Source: an uncultured Prevotella sp.
GTDB taxonomy: Bacteria; Bacteroidota; Bacteroidia; Bacteroidales; Bacteroidaceae
DNA length: 64,000 bases
Assembly (NCBI GenBank): GCA_946402275.1
Contig: CAMIVY010000001.1
Location: 62,001-126,000, forward strand
Direction: 5' to 3'
Both the position numbers and the translations under genes were made by a program. The notes beneath the pieces are model-generated. The model saw only the letters and a program-made list of their open reading frames with translations, did not search any database and was not told the origin of the DNA. Of the stretch, positions 9,516 through 17,233 are shown piece by piece. Position 1 is the stretch's first letter; each line of letters opens with the position of its first letter.

Positions 9516-10381
9516 AAATCAAAATAATTGTACCATTGTGCAGGATACATGGTGAGCATACGCTCTAATTCAGCTGCATAGCCATGAGCTAACTGACAGA
9601 TTTGTTGCTTGCGGGGGGCCTGTTTGTCGTAGTCAAGCGGTGTGACGTATATTTTATAGCTTTTCGTGCTACTTTTCATCACATTGACCGCAAGAACATT
9701 AAGCCCTCTCATTGTGGCAACACTGAACGGACCTAACGGCAGCTTTACTTCCGCTCCTAACAACTGCGTTATTACATATTTCGGTGATCCAAAAATACGG
9801 TCTGCAGGCATACTGACAATCTCGCCTTGCTGAAGTGCATGGTCTATCAGGAACAGATGATTCATATCATTTTTGACTGGTATCATACGAATGTTCTTGT
9901 CAGCAAACATATCCACACGATTCTCCATTACTGTCTGCTTTTCACCATAAAAAACCAATGCGTTTAACGGCTTGTCATGTGATTCCAATGTATATCCTGC
10001 CAACTCGTAATTGCCAATATGTGAGCTAAGCTGAACAAAAGCAGGCTTTTGACGAGTAAGGTGCTGAAAGTGCTCAAAGCCCTCAATTTCTACCGTAAAA
10101 CGCTTCCCTGCATACATGGCAAACCGGTCTATAACGACCTGACTGAACAAGCAATGGTTCTGATAGGTTTTCAGAAACGCTTTCACTGGTCCATATCCCC
10201 ACCGTTCGCGAAAGTAATGGTAGATAGGTTTGAAGCCTGGACGGAGTAGACAGGGAGGAATAACAAAGATATAGGTAAAGATATAGACAAACCTAATGTC
10301 TATAACTTTCAATAGTTTGATGAGCCAATGGTGCATCATACTATTGCCGTATGTCGTGCCTTCCCACTTCTTGTCTGCCAC
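9503..10381 (-). CDS. LpxL/HtrB-like lipid A-type acyltransferase
   Basis: 292 aa, SSHIGNYELAGYTL ... PADRIFGSPKYV ... MYPAQWYNYFDFWK. Confidence 0.82.
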   Translation of the reverse strand: MADKKWEGTTYGNSMMHHWLIKLLKVIDIRFVYIFTYIFVIPPCLLRPGFKPIYHYFRERWGYGPVKAFLKTYQNHCLFSQVVIDRFAMYAGKRFTVEIEGFEHFQHLTRQKPAFVQLSSHIGNYELAGYTLESHDKPLNALVFYGEKQTVMENRVDMFADKNIRMIPVKNDMNHLFLIDHALQQGEIVSMPADRIFGSPKYVITQLLGAEVKLPLGPFSVATMRGLNVLAVNVMKSSTKSYKIYVTPLDYDKQAPRKQQICQLAHGYAAELERMLTMYPAQWYNYFDFWKS

Positions 10382-10383
10382 TT

Positions 10384-10635
10384 TTATGCCGAAACATTAA
10401 CCTTACTCTCTATATAATCACAGAACTGGCTTAGCGTAGTAACTCCCTGCATCTCCTCAGGCTTTATTTTAAAACCGAAATTCTTTTCTACAATAACAAC
10501 GATGTCTACGAAGTCGAGGCTATCAATACCCATATCTTCCTTCAACTTTGCGTTGTCGGAAATCTTTTCCTCGTCAATCTCCAAATCGTCAATGAGAAAT
10601 GCTTTTACTTTTTCTTCAATTTCTTTTCTTGTCAT
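10384..10635 (-). CDS. Acyl carrier protein
   Basis: 83 aa, DMGIDSLDFVDIVV phosphopantetheine site. Confidence 0.9.
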   Translation of the reverse strand: MTRKEIEEKVKAFLIDDLEIDEEKISDNAKLKEDMGIDSLDFVDIVVIVEKNFGFKIKPEEMQGVTTLSQFCDYIESKVNVSA

Positions 10636-10646
10636 TTTCTTGTTTT

Positions 10647-11753
10647 TTATGTTTTAAGTTTACATACAATAATAGAGTGACCTTGTCCTAAATGGTCGTG
10701 TATATGTTCTATTTCTAAACCTGCTCTATCTATACAAGATTGCATATCTTCTGTGTTATACATCTTGGAATTACCATTGGCCATAGCTGTAAAGTACAAA
10801 CTTGTCATCGTCAGACAGAAAGCAGCTGGCTCATATTTTTGTCTGTCCCAAAGCGTCTCCATAATATAAATACGGGTTTGGGGGGTCATTGCTAGCTTGG
10901 CACGATTCAAGATACTAACGATTTCATCCATACTGAAACAGTCAAGGAACTGACTCATCCAAATGGCATCAAGACCGCCTTCACGTTGGGGGAATATAGA
11001 ATCAGAGTCCAACAAGTTGATGCCATGTCCATGAATACGTTCTGCACCTACTTTGCCTTTGATGTTTTCTTGCATCATGGCAATCTGTTGAGGCAGGTCG
11101 AGAATAGTGATTTCTACTTCTCTGCTATAACCAACACACTGTAAAGCCCATTTGCCAGTATTACCTCCTACGTCGTACAGGGATTTAACATGGTGCTCGT
11201 CAAAAATAATCCTTAGTGCTTCAGGGAACGATGAATCACTATAGAAATGGTCAAAATCAAACCAGCTTTTCTGCACTTGTTCTGGAAGTTGAGATAGTCC
11301 CTCATAAATAGTTGACCATGAGCCGAAATGTTTTAATCCTTCGGCCTTGCCATTCAAAAGTGACTCTTCAAGGTTAAACCATCCTAAATAGTTTACATCA
11401 TGATTAAAATTAATATTCACGCGAGTAGCAGGGTCATTAAGCAAGAACCACCCTGTCTTAGATAAAGAAAAGCACTCGGTATCAGGGTTTACATGTATTA
11501 TTCCAATACACAGCGAAGCCTCCAATAGACATTTAACAGCATAATCAGAAAGACGGGTTTCTCGAACAATGATTTCTCTTGTTAATCCTTCTTTTGAATT
11601 TCGGATTAAATCAAGAATACCAAACTTTATCATCAAACGAGAAACCTGAAAAACAATAGGGCCAAACGCAATGAATTCTGCCAGCCTTTGTGCGTCTCGG
11701 GCTGACAAAGATTCTTTTAAATATTTTTCCTTTAATGATGGAGATAGATACAT
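10647..11753 (-). CDS. SAM-dependent (O-)methyltransferase with N-terminal dimerisation/wHTH region
   Basis: 368 aa, SLYDVGGNTGKWALQC ... DLPQQIAMM ... MSQFLDCFSMDEIVSILNRAKLAM. Confidence 0.8.
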   Translation of the reverse strand: MYLSPSLKEKYLKESLSARDAQRLAEFIAFGPIVFQVSRLMIKFGILDLIRNSKEGLTREIIVRETRLSDYAVKCLLEASLCIGIIHVNPDTECFSLSKTGWFLLNDPATRVNINFNHDVNYLGWFNLEESLLNGKAEGLKHFGSWSTIYEGLSQLPEQVQKSWFDFDHFYSDSSFPEALRIIFDEHHVKSLYDVGGNTGKWALQCVGYSREVEITILDLPQQIAMMQENIKGKVGAERIHGHGINLLDSDSIFPQREGGLDAIWMSQFLDCFSMDEIVSILNRAKLAMTPQTRIYIMETLWDRQKYEPAAFCLTMTSLYFTAMANGNSKMYNTEDMQSCIDRAGLEIEHIHDHLGQGHSIIVCKLKT

Positions 11754-11835
11754 TTTACTTCGTTTCCGCTAGTTTTGAACCTTAGTCTTGCATAGCCTCT
11801 TTATAGCTATCAAATATTGATAAAACACTATAAAA

Positions 11836-12360
11836 TCATTCTCTACTGGACAATTCCCTTTTTAGAATCCCTCCTAGTGTTTTTCCTGTAAGTGCAGCCC
11901 AAACTTTCATTCGCGCAAGTTTTGTTCCTATCATGAAGGGAGGCTCTTTGCCACCTGTCAAACTTTCTACAATGAATTGAGCATTTCCTTCATTATCTAA
12001 AATTTTCGCATCACATATGATAAAGCCTTCATCTGTAATGGTATTAATCTTAATCATTATTATATAAGATGTATTTGAATAATTTCCGATTTTATATGAT
12101 TTCCCAACACCAAGATTTGCCCCAGCCATGAATTTACTAACAATTTTGGGTTTATCTTCTTCCCAGTCTTTCTCGTACTTTGAGAATTCTTCTTCGCTCA
12201 TTCCGCAAATCATAGCATCAGAGAAATCTATCTTTAAGTTCATTCTAATTCCCTTCAGATTCTTAGGAAGGGTGTTTTTTGTAACAGTCTGCGCTGTCAC
12301 AAAAGAAACGAAAAAGTTTACAAACAAAAACAATAAAATTATTTTCTTCATATTTTTCAT
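11836..12360 (-). CDS. Hypothetical secreted protein inside the APE-like operon
   Basis: 174 aa with clear signal peptide MKKIILLFLFVNFFVSFVTAQ; no recognisable family. Confidence 0.65.
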   Translation of the reverse strand: MKNMKKIILLFLFVNFFVSFVTAQTVTKNTLPKNLKGIRMNLKIDFSDAMICGMSEEEFSKYEKDWEEDKPKIVSKFMAGANLGVGKSYKIGNYSNTSYIIMIKINTITDEGFIICDAKILDNEGNAQFIVESLTGGKEPPFMIGTKLARMKVWAALTGKTLGGILKRELSSRE

Positions 12361-13592
12361 TTTAATTTTGAAATTTTACTAATTACAAGAGCACTATTTG
12401 TTCCGCCAAAGCCGAACGAATTACTAAGAACGGTATTAACCTCTGTCTCTACAGTCTTAGCAGTGAGATTTAGTCCCTCAGAATATTCATCAGGATTCTC
12501 AAAGTTGATATTTGGTGCCACAAAATTGTTTTGCATCATAATAATGCTATATACAATTTCGCTGGCACCAGCCATCCAGCATTCATGTCCTGTCATTGAT
12601 TTTGTAGAACTAATTAAAGCCCTTTGACCTCTAAACATTCTATCAAGAGCAATTGCTTCATACATATCACCTTGAAGTGTTGATGTTGCGTGAGCATTGA
12701 TATAATCTATATTATCAAGTTCAATGCCTGCATCCTTAATAGCCCTTGTCATTGCTATCACACTTCCATTGTCACTTGGTTCAGAAATACCCCCGCCATT
12801 ACTTGAGAAGCCATAACCTATTAGTTCAGCAAGAATATTGGCCCCACGAGCCACAGCATGTTCGTAGTCCTCAAGCACAAGAGCTGCTGCACCACCACTT
12901 GGTATCAAGCCATCTCGATCTTTGTCAAACGGGCGACTTGCTTTGGTCGGTTCGTCCATGCGTATTGAGAATGCTCCCAGAGCATCAAAAGAGGCCATTG
13001 AATAATAGTTGGTTTCTTGAGCTCCACCACATAATACCATATCTTGAAGACCTTGCTTTATAAGCATGTACCCCAATCCTATGGAGTGACTACCACTGGC
13101 ACAGGCAGCACTGATGGTAAAATTAACACCGCGCAGATGGAATATTGTGCTCAGATTCATATTTACGGTCGAGTTCATTGACTGAAAAATTAATCCATAG
13201 CCCAACATCGCCGAGTCATGTTTCTCTTCCATAATTTTGGATGATTCAATAACAGGTTTAGCGGATGAGTCATTACCAAAAATGCAGCCAACTTCGTTCT
13301 TGCGGAGATACTCGTCGCTAATTTGAGCTTGAGCAAAAGCTTGACAGCTTGCCATATAAGCATATTGAGCTTCCTCAGACATACCAGCGCGGGTATGTCT
13401 GTCAACCATCTGCTTGGTAATCACTGGTGCTTCAACAATACCAGTTAGCCCCGAACGATAGCCATATTCATGTCTCTCTGGCTGCAAACCAATACCTGAC
13501 TTACCCTCATAAAGAGATTGTCTGACTGTTTCTATATCTGTTCCAAGGCAGGACCAAATACCCATGCCTGTTATTACTACACGTCTCGACAT
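12357..13592 (-). CDS. FabF-like beta-ketoacyl-ACP synthase II
   Basis: 411 aa, AACASGSHSIG, NAHATSTLQGD, TGHECWMAGASE. Confidence 0.9.
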   Translation of the reverse strand: MSRRVVITGMGIWSCLGTDIETVRQSLYEGKSGIGLQPERHEYGYRSGLTGIVEAPVITKQMVDRHTRAGMSEEAQYAYMASCQAFAQAQISDEYLRKNEVGCIFGNDSSAKPVIESSKIMEEKHDSAMLGYGLIFQSMNSTVNMNLSTIFHLRGVNFTISAACASGSHSIGLGYMLIKQGLQDMVLCGGAQETNYYSMASFDALGAFSIRMDEPTKASRPFDKDRDGLIPSGGAAALVLEDYEHAVARGANILAELIGYGFSSNGGGISEPSDNGSVIAMTRAIKDAGIELDNIDYINAHATSTLQGDMYEAIALDRMFRGQRALISSTKSMTGHECWMAGASEIVYSIIMMQNNFVAPNINFENPDEYSEGLNLTAKTVETEVNTVLSNSFGFGGTNSALVISKISKLK

Positions 13593-13598
13593 TGATAA

Positions 13599-14330
13599 TT
13601 ATGTATATAATCCCCCGTTTATGTTTATTACTTCCCCCGTTATATATGCTGCCTCATCAGATGCAAGAAAAGCAACTAAGGCAGCGACTTCTTCTGGTTT
13701 ACCAAAACGACCAACGGGTATCATTTTCTTCAAATCATCCTCTGGCAAATCCTTCGTCATGTCAGTTTCAATAAATCCTGGTGCTATAGCATTTACAGTA
13801 ATATTGCGCGGTGCAACTTCCTGAGCTAATGCTTTTGTTGCACCAATTAAAGCCGCCTTGGCAGCACTGTAATTTGTTTGGCCAGGCAATCCTTTCACAC
13901 CTGACAATGAAGCAATATTAATAATTCGTCCACCACGTTTACGGGGCATCATATGCTTAAGCAAACATCTTGTCAGATAAAAGAATCCGTCAAGCGTAGT
14001 ATCCAATACTTGATGCCAATCATTATCTGACATCATAAACATTAAATTATCACGCCTAATACCAGCATTATTTACTAAAACAGCAATATAGTCATCCGGA
14101 TGAGATTGCTCCCAACAACCAATAGCCCTTTCAACTTCAGTCTTATCCGAAACATCAAACGGAAGTAATTCTGCTTTTCCTCCTACATCTTCGATTAAGG
14201 ATTTTGTATCATTTGCTGAAGAATGATTAGAATTGTAGTTTATAATAATAGGCATACCAAGTGAAACCAATCTTTGGCAGATTGCTCTCCCAATACCTCT
14301 TGATCCTCCAGTGACTAGTATATATTTCAT
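13599..14330 (-). CDS. 3-oxoacyl-ACP reductase FabG-like SDR
   Basis: ILVTGGSRGIGRAI, NNAGIRRDN, YSAAKAAL motifs. Confidence 0.92.
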   Translation of the reverse strand: MKYILVTGGSRGIGRAICQRLVSLGMPIIINYNSNHSSANDTKSLIEDVGGKAELLPFDVSDKTEVERAIGCWEQSHPDDYIAVLVNNAGIRRDNLMFMMSDNDWHQVLDTTLDGFFYLTRCLLKHMMPRKRGGRIINIASLSGVKGLPGQTNYSAAKAALIGATKALAQEVAPRNITVNAIAPGFIETDMTKDLPEDDLKKMIPVGRFGKPEEVAALVAFLASDEAAYITGEVININGGLYT

Positions 14331-14389
14331 CAGTCAGTTTTGTTGCCGTTGGCTACCTTGACGACTGTTATTAATATCGCTAACCACAT
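14330..14389 (-). CDS. Putative 19-aa leader ORF overlapping the fabG-like start (TGATG)
   Basis: Translates MWLAILITVVKVANGNKTD; its TGA shares the A with the fabG-like ATG. Confidence 0.3.
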   Translation of the reverse strand: MWLAILITVVKVANGNKTD

Positions 14390-14390
14390 G

Positions 14391-14600
14391 AAAAAGCGTG
14401 GAGCCAATTCTGTCGCTCGCTTCACGCTCTAAAGGCTCTCGCATTGCCCGACTAGTCGAAACGAGCAACGCGAAAGCCCCACACCGAATGATATATAGTC
14501 CCAATTACGGAAGACAATCCGAAAGGTAATATAATCATCACAAGGGGCGTTCCGTTGCTTTGTTTTTGACCAGTCGTTCGAACTTGCGAGATTCTTAGAA
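14391..14600 (-). promoter_or_regulatory. Structured 5' leader (candidate attenuator/cis-regulatory RNA) of the APE-like operon
   Basis: 17-bp stem 14434-14450/14462-14478 that is complete on the minus-strand RNA only (3 G.U on minus, C/A mismatches on plus); downstream AGCGTG...CACGCT hairpin followed by U5 at 14428-14391. Confidence 0.55.
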
Positions 14601-14696
14601 CGTCAAATTCAAAGCGTACAGTAACGCCATTCCATATGTAAGTCCCCAACCCGACAATTTACCATAAGGATTTTCCATCGGTGTGGATACATTTTG

Positions 14697-14729
14697 CAAA
14701 GGTATATTATTTTTTTTAAATTGAACAAA
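14697..14729 (-). promoter_or_regulatory. Bacteroidetes-type promoter for the APE-like operon
   Basis: Minus strand TTTG-N21-TACCTTTG. Confidence 0.75.
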
Positions 14730-15060
14730 ATAAAGAGGAAAAAAACAAAAAAAAGATAAATAATAGAGAATTATAAAAAAACACAAAACATGTTGTTGTA
14801 TTTACTCAAAAACATTTCCAGGCAGAACTGATGGGATTATTAGGAAAACATGGCATACAAATGCAATCTGTTACACTTCTCTCCGCCGCAACTATGAGTT
14901 GCTGGAGAAATAACAGCATATCACTTGATGGCTTGGCCAGAAACAGCCTTGAGGAGGGAGAATCAGTGAGTTGAGTCCCGACTCGTTAATAATGACAAAC
15001 TTCGGCTTAGAGTTCGAACCAGTCCCCTGAATCGGGGTAGTGGTTTTTATTAGCAGTGTC

Positions 15061-15127
15061 ATTCAACTTCTGCCAGGGATAAGGATGAGGTACCCTAAAA
15101 GGCATTCAACCTATGGCAGGGTTAAGG
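15061..15127. repeat. Imperfect direct repeat, 43-bp offset
   Basis: attcaacttctgcCAGGGaTAAGG (15061) and attcaacctatggCAGGGtTAAGG (15104). Confidence 0.5.
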
Positions 15128-15182
15128 TAAAAACCATTCCGCTCGGCTTTGCCGCTTCGTTACGGGAAGTACAAAGTACATA

Positions 15183-15345
15183 CTGCTCTCGCTGTTGCAG
15201 CGTTGCAGTGTTGCAGTTCCCAAACAGATTCTAAGATAGTCAAAAATTAACTCTATATTTATATATAAATATAGAAGTATTTTTAGGGTATGGGAATACC
15301 TTTAAGAGAACTGCAACACTGCAACAACTGCAACAGCGAGAGCAG
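15183..15345. repeat. Long inverted repeat with TTGCAG iteron-like units around an AT-rich palindrome
   Basis: Left arm 15183-15219 CTGCTCTCGCTGTTGCAGCGTTGCAGTGTTGCAGTTC, right arm 15308-15345 is its near-perfect reverse complement; centre holds TATATTTATATATAAATATA. Confidence 0.85.
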
Positions 15346-15487
15346 AGCCAAGCTCGCTTGAGCTATGCCGAGCGCCAGTAGTTGTCGATGAAGTCAACAA
15401 GTGCAACACATTCTGCCCCCGAAAAAAAATCGCAGGAAATTCGAAAAAAGTTGGGGAAAACATTCGTGAACCGCAATGAAAGATTCT

Positions 15488-15495
15488 TACCTTTG
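15488..15495 (+). promoter_or_regulatory. -7 promoter element of the HU-like gene
   Basis: TACCTTTG about 150 nt upstream of the ORF. Confidence 0.5.
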
Positions 15496-15648
15496 CGTTG
15501 TCAATGAGAGTGTAAGAGAATGCTCGCAGGGCAGCCAAAGATTGTTTCCAGGCCTGACAAAATTTACGGCCTGCCCAGCGCGTAAAAACGGACGCTCAAC
15601 AGCGACACGAGAACAAAATCCTATGTTTAATTAAAAATCTTTACAACT

Positions 15649-16221
15649 ATGGCAATGAAAGTGAAAGCAGTAGAGAAGCTACTGAAGTTTGACAAGAATT
15701 CTGCGGGTGTTTACCGCTATGTGATGTCGCCCGAGATGTACTCGAGCCTGAACCAGAAGAAGGTGATCAAGGAGGCGGCCCTCCGCTCGGGTGTGAGCCA
15801 GGGTGTGATGCAGGCCTGCTGGGATGCAGCCGGTGAGGTGATCAAGGCGTGGGCCACTGAGGGCCACAGCGTGGCTCTGCCCGGACTGGGTACCATGCGC
15901 TTCGGACTGCGCTCGAAGTCGGTGGAGGACGTGAACAAGGTGAAGACCGGTCTGATTACCAGCCGCCGCATCATCTTCACTCCCGATGTGGACCTGAAGG
16001 ACGAGCTGAAGAATACCGCTATCGTCATCACCTGCTACGACCGCGACGGCAAGGAGGTGAAGCGCGTGACCAGCGCGGACGACGGCGACATCGAGGACGA
16101 GAACGGAACTACGGGTGACGGAACTACGGATTCTGGGAACAATGGATCTACGGGTAGCGGAAGCACGGACAACGGCGGCAATACCGGCACTGTAACTCCC
16201 GGCGGAGGTGACGAAGGGTAA
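15649..16221 (+). CDS. HU-family DNA-binding protein with Gly/Thr/Ser/Asp-rich C-terminal tail
   Basis: 190 aa, VIKEAALRSGVSQGVMQACWDAAGEVIKAWATEGHSVALPGLGTMRFGLRSKSV typical of Bacteroidetes HU-like proteins; low-complexity tail. Confidence 0.85.
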   Translation: MAMKVKAVEKLLKFDKNSAGVYRYVMSPEMYSSLNQKKVIKEAALRSGVSQGVMQACWDAAGEVIKAWATEGHSVALPGLGTMRFGLRSKSVEDVNKVKTGLITSRRIIFTPDVDLKDELKNTAIVITCYDRDGKEVKRVTSADDGDIEDENGTTGDGTTDSGNNGSTGSGSTDNGGNTGTVTPGGGDEG

Positions 16222-16222
16222 G

Positions 16223-16254
16223 TAAAGAGTAGCGCCTACGGGCGCAACTCTTTA
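16223..16254 (+). terminator. Perfect hairpin between the HU-like gene and the small ORF (attenuator or processing site)
   Basis: TAAAGAGTaGCGCC-tacg-GGCGCaACTCTTTA. Confidence 0.6.
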
Positions 16255-16276
16255 AATTAGAAATTAGAAATTAGAA
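16254..16276 (+). repeat. Heptad array AAATTAG x3 directly before an ATG
   Basis: AAATTAG AAATTAG AAATTAG AA|ATG. Confidence 0.85.
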
Positions 16277-16387
16277 ATGAAGAAGAATCGTTTTATTGAG
16301 GTAGTGGTGAAGGTAGTAGTAGCCGCTCTCACAGCATTCCTGACGGCACTGGGCACGACCAGTTGCATGGGATACGGACCGTTTTAG
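16277..16387 (+). CDS. Smalltalk-like small protein
   Basis: 36 aa MKKNRFIEVVVKVVVAALTAFLTALGTTSCMGYGPF; not in the supplied ORF track. Confidence 0.75.
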   Translation: MKKNRFIEVVVKVVVAALTAFLTALGTTSCMGYGPF

Positions 16388-16400
16388 CGGACTTCGCCCT

Positions 16401-16442
16401 AGTGAAGAGTGAAGAGTGAATAGTGAAACATCAAGAGTGAAA
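16401..16442 (+). repeat. Heptad array (AGTGAAG/T/A), 6 units
   Basis: AGTGAAG AGTGAAG AGTGAAT AGTGAAA CATCAAG AGTGAAA. Confidence 0.8.
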
Positions 16443-16575
16443 AAGCGGGGTGACCGAAAAGGTTGCTCCGCTATCTTCGAACCTACAACGAACCCACGCC
16501 GAAGGCATCAGCTTGTCATTTGGATGTTTTCCGTAACTTTATAGATTTTATTTATATACTTCAGATATTTTTCCG

Positions 16576-16583
16576 TATCTTTG
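16576..16583 (+). promoter_or_regulatory. -7 promoter element 4 nt before an ATG
   Basis: TATCTTTG CACC ATG. Confidence 0.55.
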
Positions 16584-16587
16584 CACC

Positions 16588-17223
16588 ATGAAACCAAAGA
16601 TTCTATTTTTGCATGGGTTCTATGCCAGTGGCCAATGTGTACCAGCAGTGGCATTGAGAAATACTTTCGAGGGTAAAGCGGAAGTGCTGACACCAGACCT
16701 CCCGATACATCCCAAGGAAGCTGTCACCTATATCCGTGACTTGATTGGCCAGGAGAAGCCCAACATGCTGGTGGGCAACAGTTGCGGATCGTTCTATGCA
16801 CAGATGATAGCTCCTACAGTAGGACTGCCTGCATTGCTGGGTAATCCGCACTTCAGGATGACGGAGTTTTTAGAAACACGCATTGGCGCACACCAATACA
16901 AGTCGCCACGTAAGAATGGCAAGCAGGACTTTATCATTGATAGCGAGCTGATAGCTGAGTTTGCGGAAATGGAGGCACACCAGTTCGACAACTACAATCC
17001 AGACTATAAGGAACGTATATGGGGAATCTTTGGCGAAAAGGATACGCTGGCACACTTCGAACCACTGTTTCTACAGTATTATAGTCACTCCTATCATTTC
17101 CCCGGTGCCCATACGCCCACTGCAGAGGAAGTACATCAATATTACGTGCCGCTTATCGAGAAGATGCTGAATACTCTAACGAGTTGCACCTCAGCAATTT
17201 GCTTACGAAAACATATCAGTTAA
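16588..17223 (+). CDS. YqiA/YcfP-like alpha/beta-fold hydrolase
   Basis: ILFLHGFYASGQ ... LVGNSCGSFYAQMIA. Confidence 0.82.
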   Translation: MKPKILFLHGFYASGQCVPAVALRNTFEGKAEVLTPDLPIHPKEAVTYIRDLIGQEKPNMLVGNSCGSFYAQMIAPTVGLPALLGNPHFRMTEFLETRIGAHQYKSPRKNGKQDFIIDSELIAEFAEMEAHQFDNYNPDYKERIWGIFGEKDTLAHFEPLFLQYYSHSYHFPGAHTPTAEEVHQYYVPLIEKMLNTLTSCTSAICLRKHIS

Positions 17224-17233
17224 GGAGTTATTC

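Noticed and set aside
14452-14649. 65-aa minus-strand ORF in the APE leader
   Set aside because: Needs a TTG start and runs through the 17-bp RNA stem; better explained as structured leader.
15007-15053. tRNA T-arm-like GAGTTCGAACCAG and a CCCC/GGGG hairpin with T-run
   Set aside because: No acceptor, D or anticodon arms; stem is short and interrupted, and no plus-strand gene lies upstream to terminate.
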